From assembly GCA_016927185.1 (NCBI GenBank), contig JAFGND010000060.1:1-36034 (forward strand): DNA of 36,034 nucleotides. Direction: 5' to 3'. Both the position numbers and the translations under genes were made by a program. Origin of the DNA: Candidatus Coatesiibacteriota bacterium (GTDB taxonomy: Bacteria > JAFGND01). Positions 15,886 through 22,872 of this stretch are shown one piece after another (positions within the stretch are counted from its first letter, which is position 1; each line of letters begins with the position of its first letter). The notes beneath the pieces are model-generated. The model was not told the DNA's origin, did not search any database, and was given only the letters and a program-made list of their open reading frames with translations.

Positions 15886-18314
15886 TTGAAAAGAATATTT
15901 TCTGCAATATAGCTGTTCAGGAAGTTGTTGAGGGATATACAGTTAATATATAAAGAAATCTTGCTGTTGATCCTGGCTGGCTTCGTACAATAAAGATACT
16001 TTGTTTTTTCTTCCAGATTGATATTATTCATTGATTTGAATGGTCTTATGTATTGAGGACCTGCGAATAAGTCATTAACATCAGTCTTTTCACCATTGCA
16101 ATATACTTCAAATGAAATGTCTTTTATACCCTTAATCCCATATAGGGATACTTTTCTGACATTGTTCACTGGAACTTCGAAACTGAAGTCCCACTTTTGT
16201 GTTTTAATAATAGTTTTATAATCCATTACAAGAACAGGATGAGAGGCAAGGATGTTCCCTTTGTAATAAATATTAGCTATGTCCGTCAAGTTGTTGATAA
16301 AAAACAAGTTATATACAACAGATTTATCTATATTGATACCCGGATCATAAAAGAACCTTTCATTGATAAATTCCTCTCCATACATTTCAATGAAATTCTT
16401 CAATTTTGCTTTAAGGTTCTCTATCTCTCCAACATATAATGTATTATCAATTTCGTTTACATGAGAACCCTTTCTAAAGAAAGCCCATTTAGTAGAAAAT
16501 AGATTAGGCATATAGACTATTTTTCCACTTTCATCTTCATAAGCTCTTTGTTTTGATGAAATTACAAGATCAGAATATTCTTCCTTTATTACGAATTCCC
16601 CCTTTTCGTCTATTTTGCATATGTCCATAATTTCTGGATATTTAATTCTACTCCTCTGCCAGCTTGTATTATCCTTGTCTGTAAACCAAATGCCAGTTTC
16701 GTAATACATCTCTCTTTTGCTGGAATTGCTTTGATATATCATTGTATCACAAAAAGATAAGCCATCTGATTTCTGCTGGATATTCATTAAAGAAGATACA
16801 GTTGCCCTTAAATCAATGTCCCTTATTATTTCATCAGACTTAAATTCCATTTTACTGATGTTTTTTCCTGTTATTATGCATGGAGTCAGATTAGAGACTC
16901 CAAATAATTCGTCACCATGACCAAAACTTTCCATGTCATCATACAAATTATCTCCATGATCCCCCATTATTATTATATAAGTATTTTCTAATATATTTCT
17001 GCTTTTCAGATCCCTGAAAACATCCTCTACCTGCTTGTCAAACAGTCTTACTCCCGATGAATAGAGAAACCTGATTTGCTCTATATCATTTTCTGATGGC
17101 TTCCGAGTATCATAAAGATTGTCTTCCTTTGCATATTTATTCCTTAAAGGATTTTTTTTGTTTTTATAATATGGATAAGGTACTGCATAAGGAAAATGCG
17201 TTGTCGGATAATGAATTATTGATGCAAATGGTTTCGAATTATTATCAAGAAAAGACTTAAATTTGTGGGTTATATTGTTGACATTCATATAATTAGGCTC
17301 TAGACTTAAAGGAGAATCAAAGGTTTCAAGAAAAGGTAGAGTAAGCAAAGAGATGATAGAGGGATGCATCTTGAGATTCAGAAGATATAACATGTTAGTA
17401 TAATTCAACTTAGGCGTATCAAGAACATTTATTCCGAAATCAGTTTTTTTGAAATTTTCAGTACAGAAATCACCAAAAACTGATGTGATATATCCTTTTT
17501 CAGCTAAATCCATTAGCAAATTATCCTTGAGTTTCTTATGCTGTTTTTTATCAGTAAACATATGTCTTATTCCATGCTTCTGTACATGCTTACCTGTAAG
17601 TATAGATGCCCAACTAGGCTCAGTTCTTGCTATTGAAATTCTCAGGTTCTTTATGAAAATTCCTCTTTCTTTAAGTTTATTGATGAATGGGCAATTCTCG
17701 CCATTTATATAATCTCCCCTAAGGGAATCGCTTACAATAAACAGAAGATTAGAATCATTTGGAGAATGCAATTTTTCTATCTTATTGTAAAACATAAACA
17801 TTATCAGTATTATAATCAATTCAGGCAGGTATTTTTTTGAAATCAGATATTTTAATAATGGTACAATTAAGACGATGATGATAAGAAAAACAGGTAAAAG
17901 CCAAATTATCGGAAAGATTGATGTTGCTATTTTTATCATCAGATTGCTGATAAGGAATTTTCTGAGTATCTCTGTAAATAATGCAGGATAAGTACTCATT
18001 GAGTGCATAAGCAAGAAGAAAAAAAAGCAAAGAGCACAAAAAATGCCTACATAATTGCTTTTAGAATTTTTTCTGAAAACTGGGCTAAGCATTTTTTTAG
18101 ATTTGTCTGCCAGATGAAGGATCAGAAAACTGATGATGAAGTAAACAAGAAGGAAAAAAATTTGCAGCAATAAAACCAGACTTGCTTTTTCATGGAAAAC
18201 TCCAATAGACAATTGATTGAAATCAAGATTTATATAGGTAAATCCTTTTGTAGAAACAATATTTACCATATATACCAGCAGAGAAAGTATTAGGGATAAA
18301 CGTAAAAATTTCAT
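15882..18314 (-). CDS. Membrane-anchored sulfatase/phosphotransferase-like protein (alkaline phosphatase superfamily)
   Basis: An 810-residue protein. The first ~185 residues contain about five hydrophobic segments (7-22, 44-68, 88-105, 130-155, 162-178). A soluble, presumably extracytoplasmic domain follows, with LFIVSDSLRGDY (metal Asp), the nucleophile region ARTEPSWASILTGK (Thr231 where sulfatases have Cys/Ser), HYPTTHFPY, and the metal site GDHGDNLYDDMESFGHGD. Thr as nucleophile points to a phosphodiesterase or phosphoglycerol/phosphoethanolamine transferase-like activity on an envelope glycan or lipid rather than a sulfatase needing formylglycine. The last ~200 residues are unrecognised, with beta-strand character. 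It converges on aspA with overlapping stop codons. Confidence 0.82.
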   Translation of the reverse strand: MKFLRLSLILSLLVYMVNIVSTKGFTYINLDFNQLSIGVFHEKASLVLLLQIFFLLVYFIISFLILHLADKSKKMLSPVFRKNSKSNYVGIFCALCFFFFLLMHSMSTYPALFTEILRKFLISNLMIKIATSIFPIIWLLPVFLIIIVLIVPLLKYLISKKYLPELIIILIMFMFYNKIEKLHSPNDSNLLFIVSDSLRGDYINGENCPFINKLKERGIFIKNLRISIARTEPSWASILTGKHVQKHGIRHMFTDKKQHKKLKDNLLMDLAEKGYITSVFGDFCTENFKKTDFGINVLDTPKLNYTNMLYLLNLKMHPSIISLLTLPFLETFDSPLSLEPNYMNVNNITHKFKSFLDNNSKPFASIIHYPTTHFPYAVPYPYYKNKKNPLRNKYAKEDNLYDTRKPSENDIEQIRFLYSSGVRLFDKQVEDVFRDLKSRNILENTYIIIMGDHGDNLYDDMESFGHGDELFGVSNLTPCIITGKNISKMEFKSDEIIRDIDLRATVSSLMNIQQKSDGLSFCDTMIYQSNSSKREMYYETGIWFTDKDNTSWQRSRIKYPEIMDICKIDEKGEFVIKEEYSDLVISSKQRAYEDESGKIVYMPNLFSTKWAFFRKGSHVNEIDNTLYVGEIENLKAKLKNFIEMYGEEFINERFFYDPGINIDKSVVYNLFFINNLTDIANIYYKGNILASHPVLVMDYKTIIKTQKWDFSFEVPVNNVRKVSLYGIKGIKDISFEVYCNGEKTDVNDLFAGPQYIRPFKSMNNINLEEKTKYLYCTKPARINSKISLYINCISLNNFLNSYIAENILFN

Positions 18315-18379
18315 AGTTAAGCCAAAAACAGGGTTAAAACGCCTTGTTTATTTATCAAGAATTTTGGTGGATTATTTTA

Positions 18380-19570
18380 TCATAACTTTACTGCTCTGAA
18401 GGAGCTATTGCAAGTCTTGATAAAATACAAGCCTTTTTTCCATGAACTGGTGTTTAATTTTCTGTTTCCTTTTCCAAGTTCTGCAAATAGTTTCCCTGTA
18501 ATATCAAACACCTTCTTTTCCCCATCTGAATTAATATTCAGAACATCCGAGAATGGATTGGGGAATATCTTTAAACCAATTGGTTTGATGTCAGTTTTAT
18601 ATTGTGTTTCAAATGAAGTATTTCCAATATCCATATCAACATCATTTATTTCTCTTGAATGTCCCCAAAAGGTTCTTATTGATCTGTCATTATTGATGTT
18701 CCAGTATTTTATCGTGCCATCATAACTCGCCGAAGCAAAATAACTTCCATCTGATGATATAGATAGAGAGGAGACACTGCCTTCATGCCCAGTGAAAGTT
18801 CTTATGACAGTACCGTCTTCTATATTCCACATTTTCAGGGTGCAATCGCTGCTAGCTGAAATAACATAATCCCCTGCTGGAGAGATCTCAGCTTTGTTTA
18901 TTCTATCAGTATGCCCTGTAAATGTTCTTATACACTGTCCATCAGAAATTCTCCATAATTTCATAGTCTTATCCCAACTTGAAGTAATTATATGCTCCTG
19001 ATCAGGCATGAAACTTACTGAAGACACATTTGATTTATGACCAGAAATAACCTTTAGGCACATGAATTCAGGTACTTTCCAGATTTTTATAATGCTTTGA
19101 TCCAGATCACCAGATGAAGATAGCAATCTGGTCTCGTCCCTTGAAAGGCAAATGCTCATTATTCCCTTCTCGTGGGCTTTTATCATCTTCAACAAAGTCC
19201 TGTTTTCAATATCCCAGTAACCTATTCTCTTATCACCGCTTGCAGTATATGCATATTTAATGTTTTTTGTTACTGCAATGCAATTGATACAACTTAGATG
19301 ACCGAAGAAAGTATAAAGCAGTTCACCGGTTCGAATGTTCCATAATCTTAAAGCTTGCTCAGGTGCTGTAGTTCCAGTAAGAATATATTCATTGTTTGTA
19401 GTAAAAACTGTCTGGCTTACAAAGCTTGGATGATCAAGTATTCTCAAGCAGTTTCCATCAGATATTCTCCAATATCTGAGAGTCTTGTCAACACTCCCAG
19501 AAATAAAAAATTCATCAGCCCTGCAAAAGCTTGTTAAAATAGTAAGAAAAATAACTACCTTGAGTTTCAT
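18380..19570 (-). CDS. Secreted seven-bladed WD40 beta-propeller with T9SS sorting domain
   Basis: 396 residues. A signal peptide (about 1-18) is followed by seven WD40 repeats ending in YWRISDG, LWNIRTG, YWDIENR, IWKVPEF, LWRISDG, MWNIEDG and YWNINND. The first blade lacks its outer strand and the last repeat (SIRTFWGHSREINDVD) runs past the seventh WD, consistent with velcro closure of a seven-bladed propeller. The C-terminal ~65 residues (FPNPFSDVLNI, FDITGKLF, SSWKKGLYFIKT) form a T9SS type A sorting module. It is probably a surface or secreted protein-binding scaffold. It is transcribed from its own promoter, divergent from the gene at 19682. The sulfatase-like gene follows 65 bp downstream. 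Confidence 0.9.
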   Translation of the reverse strand: MKLKVVIFLTILTSFCRADEFFISGSVDKTLRYWRISDGNCLRILDHPSFVSQTVFTTNNEYILTGTTAPEQALRLWNIRTGELLYTFFGHLSCINCIAVTKNIKYAYTASGDKRIGYWDIENRTLLKMIKAHEKGIMSICLSRDETRLLSSSGDLDQSIIKIWKVPEFMCLKVISGHKSNVSSVSFMPDQEHIITSSWDKTMKLWRISDGQCIRTFTGHTDRINKAEISPAGDYVISASSDCTLKMWNIEDGTVIRTFTGHEGSVSSLSISSDGSYFASASYDGTIKYWNINNDRSIRTFWGHSREINDVDMDIGNTSFETQYKTDIKPIGLKIFPNPFSDVLNINSDGEKKVFDITGKLFAELGKGNRKLNTSSWKKGLYFIKTCNSSFRAVKL

Positions 19571-19579
19571 TCAATACTC

Positions 19580-19609
19580 ATAGTAAATTTGAATAGTAAT
19601 TTCTGTCAA
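19580..19609 (-). promoter_or_regulatory. Predicted sigma-70-type promoter of the WD40 gene
   Basis: On the minus strand TTGACA (19609-19604) and TACTAT (19585-19580) are separated by 18 bp. The start codon is at 19570, so the untranslated leader would be only a few bases long, or the element may function slightly differently. Confidence 0.45.
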
Positions 19610-19627
19610 TATAAATATGGAAATTTC

Positions 19628-19655
19628 TTGACAGCAATTTACTACTTTCTATAAT
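19628..19655 (+). promoter_or_regulatory. Predicted sigma-70-type promoter of the 19682 gene
   Basis: Perfect consensus boxes, TTGACA (19628-19633) and TATAAT (19650-19655), with a 16-bp spacer. The GTG start is at 19682, so the leader would be about 20 nt and contains an AGAGGA ribosome site (19672-19677). This is the clearest promoter in the window. Confidence 0.75.
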
Positions 19656-19681
19656 CGCAAAAAGTTAGACCAGAGGAAAAT

Positions 19682-20503
19682 GTGTCATTCTTAAAGAAAC
19701 TCCAGATTATTGTACTTGATATTTCAAAATTGGCAAATAATACATTCAGATTTTCAGGTTTTCAGCCAATAAGAGGCAAGTTCATACAACCTTCAAAGAA
19801 TGATAAACCATGGGAATTCACAGAATTTCAGCACAATGCCCAGTATATTTTAAAACCTTTCTCTATAGTATATGTCGTAGGGTATTTCCCAAAATATAAA
19901 GAACCTTTCATTGAGAATTTCATGGTTGAATCATCAAGGAATTTCTACCATATAGGGAATTTGAAGAGAAACCAATGCAGTGATTTTCTGGAAATGATCT
20001 CAAGGAGAGATATCCAGAATATTTATGGAGAGAAAGTAATCCAGAACAAGTACTATCTTGAAGGTACTGTCAGAAGATCGTTAGGAATGCTTAGAGTGAA
20101 GCAAGTTAATTCATTTATTTATTGCAGAAATCAGAAAAAACAAAAAGATGAATACAGGCTTAGTTTTATGGATAATACTAATGAGGAATATAATAGCATA
20201 CAGATAATTGATTTGAACTTGAGAACTTATTGCAATTACCTGCATTACAAATGCAGGGAAAGCTATGAGAAAATATCTGGAAACCTGCTTGATTTTCTCC
20301 AGAAAAAGAAAATCTATCTGCAGCTTTGCCTGAGTAATCCAGTAGTGAATACTGAAAATGAACATGGGCGGATGTTTCTTCAGGTAAGTGGTATTTACAC
20401 TTTTCCTAACTATCTTAAGGGAAAGACATTCATTGATTTTTCAGGAATAAGAACATTCGTAAAGAACCATGATGATTTTAAACAAAACAATCATGATTTA
20501 TAA
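19682..20503 (+). CDS. Uncharacterised protein, possible dual-OB-fold domain
   Basis: 273 residues, soluble, no signal peptide or membrane segment. The start is GTG with AGAGGA upstream; an overlapping ATG two bases earlier hits a stop after four codons. The N-terminus IIVLDISKLANNTFRFSGF followed by GKFIQPSKNDKPWEF, and the C-terminal block YLQLCLSNPVV with FLQVSGIYTFPNYL, recall the layout of DuOB (dual OB-fold) proteins, in which a short cage of strands is followed by a trait like GxWIRP and a late LxLxRP block. This is a weak impression, not a confident family call. Its own consensus promoter and a 151-bp gap before the next gene suggest a single-gene unit. The function is unknown. Confidence 0.75.
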   Translation: MSFLKKLQIIVLDISKLANNTFRFSGFQPIRGKFIQPSKNDKPWEFTEFQHNAQYILKPFSIVYVVGYFPKYKEPFIENFMVESSRNFYHIGNLKRNQCSDFLEMISRRDIQNIYGEKVIQNKYYLEGTVRRSLGMLRVKQVNSFIYCRNQKKQKDEYRLSFMDNTNEEYNSIQIIDLNLRTYCNYLHYKCRESYEKISGNLLDFLQKKKIYLQLCLSNPVVNTENEHGRMFLQVSGIYTFPNYLKGKTFIDFSGIRTFVKNHDDFKQNNHDL

Positions 20504-20654
20504 CTGAAAATTACATTTAGAACATTACTGATATCATAGTTAGTATTTTTCATGTTTTAATATCATATAGCTTTTTCAAGCCTTGACAAAAAAAGCCCTA
20601 CTTTCTGAGTTACTGCAAACAAACCGTTTTAAAAAAGATAAAAAAGGAGCGATT

Positions 20655-21536
20655 ATGCCAATAAATAAAGTCGGAATTGTAGGAGCTGGAACAATAGGGC
20701 ATCAGATTGCCTATTGTGTTGCAAAAAAGGGTCTGGAGATAATGTTTGTTGAGAAAAATGCTGAAAAGCAGCTTGAAGCAACAGAAGCAATTAATATCCT
20801 TATAGAAAATGACCTGGAAAAATATGGATTAACTAATTCAGAAAAAAAAGCAATAACAGGAAAGATAGCAGGAACTACTTATCTGGATGATTTGAGAAGT
20901 TTCAAACCTGAGCTTGTTATAGAATCTACGACTGAGGAAATTGAAAAAAAACAGAATATAATAAAGGAGATTGATCGCACTCTTCCAAAGGAAGTGATAA
21001 TTGCTTCCAACACTTCAAGTCTTAGACCTACAACCATATCAAAGAATGCAGAATATAAGGAAAGAATAATAGGAATTCATTTTATTTACCCTGTAATGAA
21101 TACAAAAGTAGCTGAAGTATCAAATGCTTTTCATACCGATAAAACAATAATGAACAGGATTGGTCAATTTATTGCAAAACTTGGAAAAGATACCATAGTT
21201 GCTCCAGATTATCCTGGATTTATACTTACAAGAGCCTTAATTCCTTTTCTTAATGAAGTCTTCTTTCTTGTTATGGAAAATCAGGCATCAAGAAGGACAA
21301 TAGACAAATGCATAAAACTTGGCTTGAATATCCCATACGGTCCTCTTACTTACGCAGACTATTTGGGACTGGATGAAATATTGCTTTGGACTGAGAATTT
21401 ATTCCACAAGTTGTGTGATACTCGTTTTCAACCATGTCCAATACTGAGGCAACTAGTACATAAAGGAGCATTGGGAAGGAAAACAAGACAAGGTTTCTTT
21501 AATTATAATGAAAAAGGCGAACAAGTAATCGGTTAA
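20655..21536 (+). CDS. 3-hydroxyacyl-CoA (3-hydroxybutyryl-CoA) dehydrogenase
   Basis: 293 residues from the ATG at 20655, chosen because AAGGAG lies five bases upstream; the frame is open further upstream only from an unsupported TTG at 20583. A Rossmann NAD site GAGTIGHQIA (about residues 9-18), ASNTSSL and the catalytic His-Glu pair (GIHFIYP, His then Glu 12 residues later in VAEV) are present, as is the C-terminal domain with IPYGPLTYADYLGLDEIL and LGRKTRQGFF. Two usually conserved asparagines are changed: HFFNP reads HFIYP, and the active-site Asn of GFIVNR is Thr192 (GFILTR). The enzyme class is clear but the substrate is open. It is followed 18 bp later by ackA. Confidence 0.85.
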   Translation: MPINKVGIVGAGTIGHQIAYCVAKKGLEIMFVEKNAEKQLEATEAINILIENDLEKYGLTNSEKKAITGKIAGTTYLDDLRSFKPELVIESTTEEIEKKQNIIKEIDRTLPKEVIIASNTSSLRPTTISKNAEYKERIIGIHFIYPVMNTKVAEVSNAFHTDKTIMNRIGQFIAKLGKDTIVAPDYPGFILTRALIPFLNEVFFLVMENQASRRTIDKCIKLGLNIPYGPLTYADYLGLDEILLWTENLFHKLCDTRFQPCPILRQLVHKGALGRKTRQGFFNYNEKGEQVIG

Positions 21537-21554
21537 AGATTATCAGGAGGATAT

Positions 21555-22787
21555 ATGAGGGTATTGGTATTAAATTGCGGAAGTTCCTCTGTTAAATATC
21601 AATTCATTGATATGGATGGGGAAAAAGTTCTTGCAAAAGGACTAGTTGAGAAAATTGGTCTTCATAATTCAGAGATGTCTCATAAAAGACATGATAATGT
21701 TACTTACACAGTGGAAAAGGAAATACTTGATCATAATGTTGCAATAGAAATGGTAATAGATATACTTTTGAGCAGTGAATATGGTGTAATAAGGGAAAAA
21801 TCGGAAATAGATGCTGTAGGACACAGAGTTGTTCATGGAGGTGAAAAATTTTCAGGATCTGTAGCTATAACTGATGATGTTATGAAGACACTGGAGGATT
21901 GCAGTGGGTTAGCTCCTCTTCATAATCCACCAAATATAAAAGGCATTCTCGCTACAATGAAGCTTCTTCCTCAAGCACCTCAATGTTGCGTATTTGATAC
22001 AGCTTTTCATCAAACTATGCCTGATTATGCTTATACTTATGCACTGCCTCAAAATCTCTACAGGAAATATGGAGTTCGTAGATATGGATTTCATGGAACA
22101 AGTCATAGATATGTCTCAGACAGAGTAGCTGCATGTATGGGAAGACCTTATATTGAACTGAAGATAATAACCTGCCACCTTGGAAATGGTTCATCGATAG
22201 CTGCAATAAATTGCGGAAAAAGTGTGGATACCTCAATGGGCTTCACTCCAGTAGAAGGGCTTGTTATGGGAACAAGATGTGGAGATATTGATCCTGCAAT
22301 ATTACTTCATGTGATGGAGAAAGAGGATTTAACAATACAGCAAGCTAACAACATGATTAACAAGCATAGCGGACTTTATGCTCTTTCAGAAGGTGCATCA
22401 TCTGACATGAGAGTCATTTATAATGATGGTGAATGGACAAGGGATCATGTGCATAAGCTTGCTATGGAAGTGACTGCCTACAGAATAAGAAAGTATATAG
22501 GAGCTTATGCTGCAGCAATGGGAGGCCTTGATGCTGTAGTGTATACAGCCGGGATTGGGGAAAATGCTTTCTATCTAAGGGCGTTGGCATGCTCTGGTTT
22601 GGAGTTCCTGGGAATAAAGATTGATCCAGAGAAGAATTTCAAGGCATCAGCAATGGGAGAATGGAGAGGATTAGAAAAAGCAGTAACTACTGATGATTCA
22701 CGTGTTCAAGTCTGGGTAATTCCTACAAATGAAGAAATAGTGATAGCCAGAGATACTTCGATAATAGTTTCAAAAAACAAGAAATGA
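21555..22787 (+). CDS. ackA: Acetate kinase
   Basis: 410 residues, full length. It shows NCGSSSVKY (residues 7-15), the Arg-containing AVGHRVVHGGE, the catalytic region VFDTAFHQTMP, YGFHGTSHRYV, HLGNGSSIAAI and GFTPVEGLVMGTRCGDIDP, and the C-terminal TAGIGENA and PTNEEIVIARD. It converts acetyl phosphate and ADP to acetate and ATP in fermentation (reversible). The ribosome site AGGAGG lies just before ATG, 18 bp after the dehydrogenase gene, so the two are one operon. No phosphotransacetylase gene is adjacent. The stop codon is only 4 bp before a tRNA gene. Confidence 0.98.
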   Translation: MRVLVLNCGSSSVKYQFIDMDGEKVLAKGLVEKIGLHNSEMSHKRHDNVTYTVEKEILDHNVAIEMVIDILLSSEYGVIREKSEIDAVGHRVVHGGEKFSGSVAITDDVMKTLEDCSGLAPLHNPPNIKGILATMKLLPQAPQCCVFDTAFHQTMPDYAYTYALPQNLYRKYGVRRYGFHGTSHRYVSDRVAACMGRPYIELKIITCHLGNGSSIAAINCGKSVDTSMGFTPVEGLVMGTRCGDIDPAILLHVMEKEDLTIQQANNMINKHSGLYALSEGASSDMRVIYNDGEWTRDHVHKLAMEVTAYRIRKYIGAYAAAMGGLDAVVYTAGIGENAFYLRALACSGLEFLGIKIDPEKNFKASAMGEWRGLEKAVTTDDSRVQVWVIPTNEEIVIARDTSIIVSKNKK

Positions 22788-22791
22788 AATT

Positions 22792-22864
22792 GCTGGTGTA
22801 GCTCAGCTGGCAGAGCAGCGCACTCGTAATGCGCAGGTCATCGGTTCAATTCCGATCACCAGCT
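22792..22864 (+). tRNA. tRNA-Thr (anticodon CGU)
   Basis: A complete cloverleaf. Acceptor stem GCTGGTG (22792-22798) pairs with CACCAGC (22857-22863), discriminator T at 22864; D stem GCTC/GAGC; anticodon stem GCGCA/TGCGC enclosing loop CTCGTAA with anticodon CGT at 22825-22827; T arm ATCGG-TTCAATT-CCGAT. CCA is not encoded. It sits between ackA (4 bp) and the transglycosylase gene (8 bp) in the same direction. Confidence 0.97.
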
Positions 22865-22872
22865 TTTATGAT

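Noticed and set aside
20583-20654. N-terminal extension of the 3-hydroxyacyl-CoA dehydrogenase from a TTG at 20583
   Set aside because: The ATG at 20655 has AAGGAG directly upstream and the Rossmann strand begins there; the extension has no ribosome site and contains a TTGACA hexamer.
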